Shown here: positions 1 to 8,630 of the stretch, piece after piece | How positions within the stretch are numbered: the stretch's first letter is position 1 | How the letters are laid out: each line of letters opens with the position of its first letter | Source of the DNA: Anaerolineales bacterium | GTDB taxonomy: Bacteria; Chloroflexota; Anaerolineae; Aggregatilineales; UBA2796 | NCBI GenBank assembly: GCA_015075625.1 | Contig: JABTTZ010000001.1 | Span: forward strand, 310,001 to 374,000 | Direction: 5' to 3' | Length of the DNA: 64,000 nt | Position numbers and translations under genes: made by a program | The notes under the pieces: generated by a model | What the model was told of the DNA's origin: nothing | Databases searched by the model: none | What the model saw: only the letters and a program-made list of their open reading frames with translations

Positions 1-2
1 CG

Positions 3-377
3 CGCAGTGTTTACGTCTGGCGCTTGGAAGTCAAAAACATCGGGACGCTGGAGTACAACCTGTATCCGGCGGCGCAGATGTACGTGAGCGAGGTGATCAC
101 GCCTATGGGCGGCACGATGCAAGGCGTGTGGGGACCCAGCCTCGACGCGGCACGGGCAGCGGGCATCAGCCCGACCTACGATCCGGCAGCGCTCATGCCC
201 GGACAAACCATGCTATTCGCCCTCGCCGCCTTTGGGCCACAGGGCACTGCCTATCGGATCAGCTATGCGCTGGACCTGACCACGCGCGGCGGCCCGACTC
301 AAGTGCCGGGCGCAAATATCGTATCGTGGCTGAACCGCCCCAACACCGACTGCATCGGCGAGATACAGGAGCCGTAA
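3..377 (+). CDS. Partial protein at left edge of ICE transfer operon
   Basis: The reading frame is open to the first base of the window, so the gene begins upstream and only its last 125 codons are seen. The visible part has no membrane segment; it reads like an extracytoplasmic beta-rich domain (repeated Tyr/Val/Gly stretches, motif SWLNRPNTDC near the end). It stops three bases before the ATG of the VirB6-like gene, so the two are almost certainly co-transcribed. An exported component of the mating apparatus is plausible from position, but I do not recognise the family. Confidence 0.55.
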   Translation, partial: RSVYVWRLEVKNIGTLEYNLYPAAQMYVSEVITPMGGTMQGVWGPSLDAARAAGISPTYDPAALMPGQTMLFALAAFGPQGTAYRISYALDLTTRGGPTQVPGANIVSWLNRPNTDCIGEIQEP

Positions 378-380
378 ACG

Positions 381-2939
381 ATGCCCATTATTGGTGATAT
401 TGTTCGACAGATCCAACTTGCCATTGATTCCTTCTGGTATCAACTGCTGATGATGCTGGCCGCCTTCCAATGGAGCCTGCTGCGCGGCGCGTTTATGATG
501 GGCTACACTATCCAACTGCTCACCAACTGGCTGGTGTCGGAAGCGTTCGCGCCACTTATCCAGCAAACGGGCGACAGCCTGCAAATTGCCACCAGTTGGG
601 CGTTCGTCATTGCCCTGTTCGTCTTGGGCATGACCTATATGCTGGCCTCGATTGTCCGGCTGGATGTGGTCAGTCCTCGCAACGCGATTTTGTGGTTCGT
701 GGCGGGCCTGATCTTCTTTCAGGTCGGCCCAGCGCTCTATCGGGGCATGGCCGACTTCCGCCGCACGGTGAGTTCAGCGTTTTACCTGAGCGTGTTATCC
801 ACCATGCAGAGCCAGTCGGGGGCGGCCTTGTCGTCGCTGAGCAGCGTAGCAACCAGCGATCTGGGTATCCTCACGCCCTGCGATAACTTCGGGCCGTATT
901 TGGGGCGTTCGGGCGGGCATGGCGCGCCCATCCTCATCAACGGGCTGGATGTCGCGTTGGCCTATCTGCGCGCCGACGGCATCGACGTGATGGGTTATCC
1001 CTACCCGACCTCGGACAACTGCCAGGCGCACGTGCCGCCACAGTCGTTCGCTATTCCCTGGGAATGGCAGCGGCCCGGCAGTTTCTTCGACAACACCAAA
1101 CAGCCCGTCTTTTTCCCGACCATGACCGACGAGCAGCGCGCCGCATCGATCAGCATGGCGAGTACCGCCCAGTGGCGGCTCGTTTCGGCGTGGCCGCTCG
1201 TTTTGTTCGGGATCACAGAACAGATCGTCGCGCTGTGCCTGACCATCGCCCAAGGTCTGACCTTCATCTCGTTCGCGTGCGCGATCCTGTTCGCCTTCTT
1301 CAAACGCACCGAAGGTATCGCTTGGTCGGTTGTCGATCAGTGGATTGAAACCATCGTCCAGACCGTCATCATTGCGATGGTGCAAGCGTTGGTCGTTTCG
1401 TTCTTTCTCGCCGCTGCCGGGACAAACAACGGACTCGTCGTGCTTGGCGTGGGCCTGATCTGCCTGCTGCTCATGCTGATCCTGCTCTGGTCGGGCGTGA
1501 AGGCCATCTGGCGCAGTTTCAACCGCTTGTTTGACGCTTTCGGCAAAGCAACGGGCGGCAGCGTGGTATCGGTTGGCGCGGCGGCACAAACAGCGGTCAC
1601 GGCAGGCGCAGCCGTCGCCACGGGCGGCATGTCATTGGTCGGCAATACGCTGGGCGGCGCAAGCGCATTGATGAACGGCGCGTCGTGGTCGCAGGCGGCA
1701 GGCGTGGCCTTCGGCGGCTCACAGATGCTCACCGGGGCTGCGCGCACGCTCACTCGTTTGCCGGGGCTGCGCGATACCGAATTGGCGGAGGCGGCGGATC
1801 ACTTCGTGGAGGGTGCAGTCACGCGGCAGGTAGCGCGAGGCGTACCCATTGTAGGCAGGATAACCGGGCCAACCGTCGGCGCAGCGCTGCTGACGGATCG
1901 TAATCCCGACAGTGCCTACGAGGATGAGGACGGACGGTGGAAGCAGCCAATGCTCGTGCCTGCGGTGGGCAAAGCGCTGGCCGGATTAACACGCGGCCCA
2001 CGTTGGTCAGCGCCAGAGGAGCCGTTCGAGGGCGAGTTCACGCCGCTTTATCCGGGGCGCATGGGCAAGTTCACGCCGATTGCATTACCGTCTGGTGAGC
2101 CTACCCCTGCGCTCCCTGATGGGCCCGCGACGGTTGCCCAGCTTGAGACTGCCTCACAGCGCAGTGACTACATCGAGCAGGAGACGGACGAGGAGATGGA
2201 GCAGCACATCACCGATGTCGCCCGGAGCACTGCGCCCACCGCACAAGCGGAGACTTCCCGCGCCGAAGCCTCGGCAGGCAAACTGGAACAGGCGGCGGAT
2301 CGGCTGATGCAAGCTGTCGAAGGACTGGTGCGCGCCGCTGAAGGGCGGTTGCAGGTGTCCGGCAGCGGGAATGTGGCCTCGGCAATGGGCGATACCGTCG
2401 CCTTGCTGGCGGCACGTGGGACGACAACCCCCGACAACTTCGCCGTTGCCCAGGCAATGGCGGGCGCGCTGGGGGTCACGCCCATCCGGGATGGCAAGCC
2501 GCCTATTGAGGGCGACCTGGCGCGATTCGGCTTGTTCACCAACCAGGCGCTGACGATGGGCCTGAACCCGGAACAGACTGAACGGGTCGTGCGTGAAGTT
2601 AAGGAGTCGCCCGAAGGGAAAATCACTGACAAGACCCGCGAAGAACTGATCCAGCACGGACAAGACGCGCGGGGTCTCTCGTGGGCGGATGCAGGACGCG
2701 AGGTGGAAACCCTTGAACACGCTGCTCGTGTACTGCCCAACGACATCTCGGCTTATGGCATGGTCAATGTGCCTGCTGCTGCCCCCCATGTGCAGGTTGC
2801 GCCCGAAATCGAGGTGCGTCCCACCGTGCAGGTGACGGTGGAGACGGGCAAGGATACCCCCGACAGCGGCGTGCAGCGTGACAGCGCGCTCACGGGCAGC
2901 GCGGAGATGATCGGCGCGCCGAAAGGCGGTGAAGCGTGA
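381..2939 (+). CDS. VirB6/TrbL-like conjugation membrane protein
   Basis: This 852-residue protein has hydrophobic segments around residues 15-55, 70-95 and 102-120, then a cluster of four or five between about 270 and 375. This polytopic pattern is typical of VirB6/TrbL inner-membrane channel proteins of type IV secretion. After the membrane part comes a glycine/alanine-rich stretch (about 390-450) and a long soluble tail with a charged, coiled-coil-like Ala/Glu-rich region around 590-660. It starts three bases after the preceding gene and overlaps the next one by four bases, so it belongs to the transfer operon. The family call rests on topology and context, not on a signature motif. Confidence 0.6.
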   Translation: MPIIGDIVRQIQLAIDSFWYQLLMMLAAFQWSLLRGAFMMGYTIQLLTNWLVSEAFAPLIQQTGDSLQIATSWAFVIALFVLGMTYMLASIVRLDVVSPRNAILWFVAGLIFFQVGPALYRGMADFRRTVSSAFYLSVLSTMQSQSGAALSSLSSVATSDLGILTPCDNFGPYLGRSGGHGAPILINGLDVALAYLRADGIDVMGYPYPTSDNCQAHVPPQSFAIPWEWQRPGSFFDNTKQPVFFPTMTDEQRAASISMASTAQWRLVSAWPLVLFGITEQIVALCLTIAQGLTFISFACAILFAFFKRTEGIAWSVVDQWIETIVQTVIIAMVQALVVSFFLAAAGTNNGLVVLGVGLICLLLMLILLWSGVKAIWRSFNRLFDAFGKATGGSVVSVGAAAQTAVTAGAAVATGGMSLVGNTLGGASALMNGASWSQAAGVAFGGSQMLTGAARTLTRLPGLRDTELAEAADHFVEGAVTRQVARGVPIVGRITGPTVGAALLTDRNPDSAYEDEDGRWKQPMLVPAVGKALAGLTRGPRWSAPEEPFEGEFTPLYPGRMGKFTPIALPSGEPTPALPDGPATVAQLETASQRSDYIEQETDEEMEQHITDVARSTAPTAQAETSRAEASAGKLEQAADRLMQAVEGLVRAAEGRLQVSGSGNVASAMGDTVALLAARGTTTPDNFAVAQAMAGALGVTPIRDGKPPIEGDLARFGLFTNQALTMGLNPEQTERVVREVKESPEGKITDKTREELIQHGQDARGLSWADAGREVETLEHAARVLPNDISAYGMVNVPAAAPHVQVAPEIEVRPTVQVTVETGKDTPDSGVQRDSALTGSAEMIGAPKGGEA

Positions 2940-4291
2940 TCGAGATGCTGCGTTACTATGCCATTGACGAACTGCGCGAGCTGTCACTGGCGGAACTGAC
3001 CGCCCTCTGGGAACTGGTGCCCACGGAACGGCAGCGCCGCTACAAGGCGGTCTATGATCGTGAGGTGCGCAATGCGGGCGCGTCCGGCTCCGACGCGCTC
3101 GAAGGGCAGGTCGCGGCTGAACTGCTCACCCGCTACACCGATACCGCGCTCGTCCCGGTGGGGGCGCGATGGGCACGCTGCCCGGTGCGCATTCAGGAGG
3201 CGGCCAAACAGAGCAGCGAACTGGTCGCGCCGGAAACGGTTCTGGAACGCGAGTCGCCCAAGCGCCCACGTCCTATTGTGCTGCTGATAGGCGGGGCGGC
3301 GTTCGCATTCGTGCTGCTGCTCATCCTGACGCGCATCGGCGGGCGGGGCAGCCGTGTGGCGGAGAACCTGACGGTCACGCCGACCATGACGCTTTCGCCC
3401 ACGCCGCGCCGCAGCCCGACGCCCACGCCCATTGCGCTGGAAGAGCAAGACCCGGTGATCCGGGGCGGGGATGCGGACAGGACCACTGCCTATCCGGTCA
3501 ATCTGCGGGTGACGCTGGCCGATGCGACGGTGCCGCGCGTCTTTGTGGTGCAGAGGCGGGTGATCCAGACCGCCGAATGGCGCTTTGATCCCAACCCGGA
3601 CACCGCCTCGTACATCGCTGGCTTGACGGTGCGCCCGGTGATAGGCGTGCCCTACTCGCCGGAGAATGCAGCGCTGTTTGCGCGGATGAGCGCGGGGACG
3701 GCCTTCACCTTGCAGATGAACACGGGCGCGACGCTGCGCTTTGCCTTTGCTTCCAAGACCGAAGTGGTGCGCAGCGATACGGGCATTTTCCGGCAGGTGG
3801 AGCCGGGGCTGGTGCTGGCCCTGGTTGGCGAGCGCGGGCTGGATGGAATGCCCACCGCCTCGCGGATCGTGGTCACCGCCACGTATCCGACGGAACAGGA
3901 ACTCTCGCGGACGGGCGCATTGAGCGAGGTGGGCAGTGTGCTGCCCCCGCCCGAAGCGACGGCAACCCCAACACCTACGGCCACGCCGATCCCGTTTGAG
4001 CGGCTGGATGTGCAGGTGATCTCGGTCACGACGGTGCCGGGGCGCGTGACCGTGCAGCTTCGGCTCTACAACGGCGGCGTGGAGGCGGTGCAAATCACGG
4101 GGGACATGATCTGGATGGCGTTCGGCTACGCGCCCAACCCGCTCGGCCCGCGCATCCCGGCGGATGGGTTAACGCCCTTCGTGTTGCTGCCCGGTCAGGC
4201 GGCAGATGTGACGATCTATTGGGCGTGGGCGGGGGAGCCGTTCGGGAGTCTGAGTGTGGGAGTCTATCGGTACGCGATGCAGTGGGAGTAA
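2936..4291 (+). CDS. Single-pass membrane protein with Thr/Pro linkers (conjugation-associated)
   Basis: A 451-residue protein starting at GTG 2936, overlapping the upstream stop; ATG 2945 is an alternative start. Residues 1-115 are charged and probably cytoplasmic, one strong transmembrane helix lies near 117-137, and a Thr/Pro linker (TPTMTLSPTPRRSPTPTP) leads to an exported beta-rich domain of about 170 residues, a second TPTPTATP linker and a final small domain. This layout recalls bitopic scaffolding proteins such as VirB8 or VirB10, but I see no family-specific motif. A broken copy of its last 45 codons lies at 4539-4675, beyond the antitoxin-like gene. Confidence 0.6.
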   Translation: MIEMLRYYAIDELRELSLAELTALWELVPTERQRRYKAVYDREVRNAGASGSDALEGQVAAELLTRYTDTALVPVGARWARCPVRIQEAAKQSSELVAPETVLERESPKRPRPIVLLIGGAAFAFVLLLILTRIGGRGSRVAENLTVTPTMTLSPTPRRSPTPTPIALEEQDPVIRGGDADRTTAYPVNLRVTLADATVPRVFVVQRRVIQTAEWRFDPNPDTASYIAGLTVRPVIGVPYSPENAALFARMSAGTAFTLQMNTGATLRFAFASKTEVVRSDTGIFRQVEPGLVLALVGERGLDGMPTASRIVVTATYPTEQELSRTGALSEVGSVLPPPEATATPTPTATPIPFERLDVQVISVTTVPGRVTVQLRLYNGGVEAVQITGDMIWMAFGYAPNPLGPRIPADGLTPFVLLPGQAADVTIYWAWAGEPFGSLSVGVYRYAMQWE

Positions 4292-4295
4292 GGCG

Positions 4296-4502
4296 TTACA
4301 GGCAGGGCTGCGTTTTCCCGGCACGGTGCTCGGCCAGTGCCTCATCCGCCAATTCCGCCAGCAAATCTTGCGAGGTGGCGAAAGCATCCATCCAACGCCG
4401 TTCTGAGGCAAGTTCTTCCAGAATCCAAGCCGCCAAAACATCTTGTTCCTGCGCCGGCAGTTTGTTGATTTCCGCCAACGCCCGTTCCATCAGATCAGTC
4501 AT
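4296..4502 (-). CDS. Small antitoxin-like protein, orphan
   Basis: A 68-residue acidic helical protein beginning MTDLMERALAEINKLP. The pattern of a short amphipathic N-terminus followed by LPAQEQDVLAAWILEEL is common in small type II antitoxins of the kind paired with RelE/ParE or PIN toxins. No toxin follows it: its stop is four bases from the end of the convergent membrane-protein gene, and upstream is only a gene remnant and the STAND nuclease. It may be a solitary antitoxin or have lost its partner. The ATG is preceded by a purine-rich AGGGA stretch. Confidence 0.5.
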   Translation of the reverse strand: MTDLMERALAEINKLPAQEQDVLAAWILEELASERRWMDAFATSQDLLAELADEALAEHRAGKTQPCL

Positions 4503-4538
4503 CGCGTTCCCTCCTCTGTGCAGATTATACCATGCACC

Positions 4539-4675
4539 CGCATCCCGGCAGATGGGTTAGTTCCCTTCACGCTGCTGCCCGGCTAGGCAGAGGATCTGAC
4601 GATCTTTTGGGCGGGGGCAGGGGAACCATTTGGAACGCTGCAAGTTACCCTCACCTATCTATTTGGCATAGCGCT
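4539..4675 (+). pseudogene. Broken duplicate of the 3' end of the Thr/Pro membrane-protein gene
   Basis: Translated in frame from 4539 this reads RIPADGLVPFTLLPG, stop, AEDLTIFWAGAGEPFG, closely matching the end of the gene at 2936-4291 (RIPADGLTPFVLLPG, QAADVTIYWAWAGEPFG). It has an in-frame TAG and no start, so it is a relic. The intact tail and this relic flank the antitoxin-like gene on either side, pointing to a local duplication that accompanied insertion of cargo. Confidence 0.85.
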
Positions 4676-4748
4676 TAAACCTTGGTAGGTATGAAGATTG
4701 TGACAACAGGTAGGGCATGGCTCTATGTACTCTATCTTACTCGCTATC

Positions 4749-7595
4749 TCAGAAGAGAGATTGCTGATCGCTATCAGGGTCAGTAAATTTGTGTGTTTTT
4801 TTCTTGCTTAGATGCGCAGGGGCGAGATCTAGATGGCGCGCCCAATTCAACATAATCTTGGCATTTACCTCAGCAGTGCCATCAGTCCAATCAACTCCTA
4901 AACGCAATTTCAATATTTGGGCAATATCGGTTAGTTGAGCATTGCTGTCTGCGTCGTGAAGTATTGCCACAAATGTTGAAAATGGCTGTATTTGCATAGC
5001 CCTTTCGGAAAAGATTGTCTTTCTATCTCGGGGATTATCGGCGAATTCAATCGCGACTGGGAGTACACCTATAGTCCTTGACCTTCTTACAATAAACCCC
5101 AATTCTTCGAGGCTGGCTAATACTTTTGACCAAGAACTTCTCTTGATATTGCTAGTATCGACTGTGCTGTTGTTCTTTGCTGCCTCCACAATCCTCAAAA
5201 GCACCTGCTCGATTGGCTTGTACTGAATGGCTGGTAAACCTACCCCTCTTCTTTTCCCAAGTTCAACATCAAGCAAGCTATATTCGCTTAACATCATATC
5301 TGGTTCTTGCCAAACCAAGCGACCCTGTTTGTTGTCGAAGTCTGCCAACCCTGTGGCCTTCATCCATCCAGCGAATATTCTTGCATAGGTTTGCCATGTC
5401 TTTGATGAAGCCGAGATATAGGGGCACCATTTCCTGAGCAACCTTGAGGCCAAATTAATGTCAAGTATGTTGTGAACCTCTAAGTGCTGAATATATCGCA
5501 AGATGAGCCTATTCCGGGTCAAACGGTCGTAGAGATACTTCTGTAAAGACTGCTCAAATGGAGCATCATCTCCTTGTAAATCCTGTGGCACGCCCAGAAT
5601 ACCTGTCATGTCATCAAGCGTTACTAATCCGAGCAGTTTCATCTCGTGAAAGACGTTATAGAACGTTCGATGCGCAATCCTATGATGGTTAGCAAGATGA
5701 TCACGGAATTGGTCTGAGGTAAACTCCATTCCCTTCTTCACTTGCTCAAAGAGCGATCTGGTAGCGCGAATCACTGTCCCCGCTTGAATTCGTAAAATAT
5801 AGTGTTCTTGGACTGGAATTCGCCCTGTATTCAAATAATCTCGAAAGATATCCCAGTAAATGTCGTATTTGTTGCCGACCCGCACCACGAGGCGGCGGTT
5901 GACTAACGCCTGGACTGCCGACGGGTTGAATTCATCTCCTAAGTCCGTCGCGTTAATGGGGGCTAGCCGAGCAATACTTCGAAGTGTATCTTCTTCCTCA
6001 GCAAGCAATCCCTGCATGTCTGAGCGAAAGATCTGCTCTACATTTAGTAAGCTAGTGGCGAGATCTGCCTGCGGAACGCTAGTCTCGTATTGAGATTTAA
6101 CATGAGCACAAAGTTTCTTCAACAGCCAAGGATAACCCTGTGAGTATTCAGACAAGAAGAACTTCAGGTCCTCTCGCAAGCTTGTTCCAATTTCCTTTTC
6201 GAGCCATTGAAAGAGTTCTTTAGCTTCGGTATTTGAAAAGATTCCTAATGGAATGCTCAGGCTTGCTGCAGTCAAATCTTCGCGTAGTTGGTACGGAAAA
6301 TCATTTATCTGTCCAACAATGTCTGTTTTCCAAGAGAACCCAAGGGCGATATTAGTTTGTAAATCGCATAGTTTTAGAAACATATCCTTGATGTGCCTCA
6401 AGGCATCAACTTGGAAGAAAATATTCTCAAACTGGTCAAGGAAGATGACAAGTATTTTCCGCTGCTGCGCAAGTACTTTCCCTAACTTGCCTAACGCATC
6501 CACAGCGCCTTCGTAACCTGTAACTTTGAAAGGAACCTGAGGCAGTAGATTGCGAAATTTCTCGTTAAACACGTAGTCGCACACTCGTAGAATAAACTGC
6601 GGCGAAGACGCTGTGCGCGAATCAACTGCCAGAGCGAAATGTCCAGCTTTATTCAAGCGATCAACAACTGCCAACACACATGAACTTTTACCCCATCCTG
6701 AGTTTGCTGTGAATATGAGACCCCTTGCCGACGTTTTACCATCGAGCACCTGGGTAACAAACTTATCAATTTCGGCGAACAACGATGTGCGTCCGACGAA
6801 ATAATCAGGATGTGCAGGAAATTGGTATTCAAAACAAGCTGAACCTGCTTTTACTTCGACAATTTGCTCCAAATCAGGTGCCATGGTTGATTGAATTAAT
6901 GGCGTAGCCTTGAGATTCAATATGTTGTATTGAGCAACCTCAGGGTACAACTGTTGAAATGTATTTAGAGATTCTTTGTCTCGGATATTGACCCCTTTAG
7001 CATCAAATATCGCAACTGATTGAGGTATAACGCCTCCCATTGGAATCACGTACTGAAACCAGAAAAATCCTTGCTTTGTATATGTCAGGACCTGATCACC
7101 GGGAATGCCAATTTCTGCCGGTATTTGCGATGCAATACTTTCGGGGCGTACGCAGGAATCTACCTCAAAAATAGCATCAAGAACCTCGCGTTTTTCCAGC
7201 AATCGAACAGTTATTTTTGAGTTGCCTTGGCAGTTCTCCTCATAAAAGGCAGTAGCATGTGAATTAAGTCCAGGTACAGCGATGAATAGTCCACTGGCGT
7301 GATTGTCCTTCATCCATAAAGCCATGTACTTACCAAAAAAGGCTTGTAGTTTGGGGGCATCGATAGATTTATCATAGAACTTACATTCGGCGTACAGTGG
7401 ATGCCCCGAAACCTCATGTTCACCTTCAATATCTATCTCCATACCAGCATAATTGATGGATTTACTCTTAATCTTGTATCCGTAACGACGTAACACTCTA
7501 CGCATGAGATCCTCAAAGAACTTACCACGTTCATTGGCTTGAGCCTGTGACGTTGTCTCATTGGAGAGGATTTTCAACTCTGGCATGGGTAGCAT
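4749..7595 (-). CDS. Mrr-like nuclease fused to STAND-type ATPase (probable defence protein)
   Basis: This 948-residue protein begins with a restriction-endonuclease-like fold: D55 in GMEIDIEG and E70-C-K72 in YAECKF form a PD-(D/E)xK site. A second domain carries a Walker A motif ANSGWGKS (297-304) and a Walker B motif ILVIFLDQFEN (D387, E390) with the DQFE signature common in STAND NTPases. The last 400 residues are helical with winged-helix-like stretches. Nuclease-STAND fusions are known anti-phage sensors (Avs-type) in which target recognition triggers DNA cleavage; that role is inferred here. The gene is much AT-richer than its neighbours and interrupts the transfer operon in the opposite orientation, so it is cargo. 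Start could be 7595 or 7586. Confidence 0.75.
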   Translation of the reverse strand: MLPMPELKILSNETTSQAQANERGKFFEDLMRRVLRRYGYKIKSKSINYAGMEIDIEGEHEVSGHPLYAECKFYDKSIDAPKLQAFFGKYMALWMKDNHASGLFIAVPGLNSHATAFYEENCQGNSKITVRLLEKREVLDAIFEVDSCVRPESIASQIPAEIGIPGDQVLTYTKQGFFWFQYVIPMGGVIPQSVAIFDAKGVNIRDKESLNTFQQLYPEVAQYNILNLKATPLIQSTMAPDLEQIVEVKAGSACFEYQFPAHPDYFVGRTSLFAEIDKFVTQVLDGKTSARGLIFTANSGWGKSSCVLAVVDRLNKAGHFALAVDSRTASSPQFILRVCDYVFNEKFRNLLPQVPFKVTGYEGAVDALGKLGKVLAQQRKILVIFLDQFENIFFQVDALRHIKDMFLKLCDLQTNIALGFSWKTDIVGQINDFPYQLREDLTAASLSIPLGIFSNTEAKELFQWLEKEIGTSLREDLKFFLSEYSQGYPWLLKKLCAHVKSQYETSVPQADLATSLLNVEQIFRSDMQGLLAEEEDTLRSIARLAPINATDLGDEFNPSAVQALVNRRLVVRVGNKYDIYWDIFRDYLNTGRIPVQEHYILRIQAGTVIRATRSLFEQVKKGMEFTSDQFRDHLANHHRIAHRTFYNVFHEMKLLGLVTLDDMTGILGVPQDLQGDDAPFEQSLQKYLYDRLTRNRLILRYIQHLEVHNILDINLASRLLRKWCPYISASSKTWQTYARIFAGWMKATGLADFDNKQGRLVWQEPDMMLSEYSLLDVELGKRRGVGLPAIQYKPIEQVLLRIVEAAKNNSTVDTSNIKRSSWSKVLASLEELGFIVRRSRTIGVLPVAIEFADNPRDRKTIFSERAMQIQPFSTFVAILHDADSNAQLTDIAQILKLRLGVDWTDGTAEVNAKIMLNWARHLDLAPAHLSKKKTHKFTDPDSDQQSLF

Positions 7596-7853
7596 GGGTT
7601 AGCTGATCCCTAATTCTGTCTTGTTCAACACACCACTAGCGATATTGGCTGAAAACTTCCGTGTCCCGTCCGCAGCTTTCCACCGCTTGGCTCGCAATCT
7701 TACGCGGTTCACCCGCCCCACCCTGCTATCCTGAGCAGTATCGGGGCGGCGCATTGGTCGTGAGTAGGGCCTCAACCGCGAAGGGTCCGTAGCGCCGTTT
7801 ACACACCCGCTGCGCTGCCCCAGCCATCCGTTTCAGCAGAGGAGACGCCAACC

Positions 7854-8093
7854 GTGTCGCTTCGTGACGCCATCAACCAGTTTTTCACCGATGCGCGGGA
7901 CATTGCGCAGCTCATTGCGCCCATCTGCGCGGTGCTGGGGTTTATCGGCCTCGGCATCATGTATATGGGCAGTTCATGGCCCCTGATTGGGGACTGGAAA
8001 AAGGACAATCCCCGCGCCGCCAATCAGGTGGTGATGGGCTTGCTCTTCGTCATCGCCGCCAGCAGCATCACGACCATTATCTCGTTTTCCTGA
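7854..8093 (+). CDS. VirB2/TrbC-like pilin or small membrane protein
   Basis: A 79-residue protein starting with GTG after a GAGGAGA ribosome site. It has two hydrophobic helices (about 19-39 and 59-78) separated by a short polar loop, matching VirB2/TrbC-type subunits and similar small proteins encoded just before VirB3 and VirB4 in Gram-positive-type transfer systems. It lacks a clear cleavable signal peptide. It is the first gene of the VirB2-VirB3-VirB4-topoisomerase run, separated from the upstream transfer genes by the STAND cargo. Confidence 0.55.
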   Translation: MSLRDAINQFFTDARDIAQLIAPICAVLGFIGLGIMYMGSSWPLIGDWKKDNPRAANQVVMGLLFVIAASSITTIISFS

Positions 8094-8174
8094 ACCGTCG
8101 GCAAGTTCAATGTTCAGCGGAGGGGGAAGCGCAGACCGATTTGGCTTCCCCAGGCCCACTCGGAAGGAGTCGTG

Positions 8175-8630
8175 ATGGTCGCTGAGTTCAAATCGCACGT
8201 CCTGAGCCGCGATGAAAAAGGCTTCATGGGCGTGCCGTTCAAGCGCCTGATGCTGGCAGGTGTGGGCGGCGGCATGGTCTATACGCTCGGCAAGTTCGCG
8301 CTGCCGGATGTCGCTATTCCGGTCGCGCTGCTGGTTGGGGTGCTGCTGGTCATCCTCACCGCGCCACGCGGCGGCATTCCGCGCTGGCAGCGGCTGCTCT
8401 ACAGCGTGCGGGGCAGCCTGATGCTCGGCGCAGCGCAGCAGCCGCACAGCCTCACGGGGAGCGTCGGCAAGCTGGTCGAAATCCCCACCGATTTGGCGCG
8501 GCTGGATTCGGCGATGCTGTTCACGCCACCCGCCACTGAGATCGAGGCGAATCTCGCCGAATGGGTCACCTTCGCCCAAGCCGCCGATGCAGATCGCGGC
8601 GATGGGCTGGAATTCGTGGAGGTGCGCTAA
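8175..8630 (+). CDS. VirB3-like membrane protein
   Basis: A 151-residue protein; ATG 8175 is preferred over GTG 8172 because GGAAGGAG lies five bases upstream. Two hydrophobic segments near residues 27-42 and 45-63 are followed by a soluble tail. Small two-helix proteins immediately before a VirB4 ATPase are typical VirB3/PrgI-class components, which anchor the ATPase to the inner membrane. Its stop is directly abutted by the VirB4 start, indicating translational coupling. Confidence 0.6.
   Translation: MVAEFKSHVLSRDEKGFMGVPFKRLMLAGVGGGMVYTLGKFALPDVAIPVALLVGVLLVILTAPRGGIPRWQRLLYSVRGSLMLGAAQQPHSLTGSVGKLVEIPTDLARLDSAMLFTPPATEIEANLAEWVTFAQAADADRGDGLEFVEVR

Noticed and set aside
213-3000. Long - strand open frames opposite the transfer genes
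   Set aside because: They mirror the codon structure of the real + strand genes in GC-rich DNA, have Arg/His-rich shadow composition and no ribosome sites.
2984-4093. 369-codon - strand frame
   Set aside because: It is a shadow of the Thr/Pro membrane-protein gene; composition is His/Arg-rich without domain logic.
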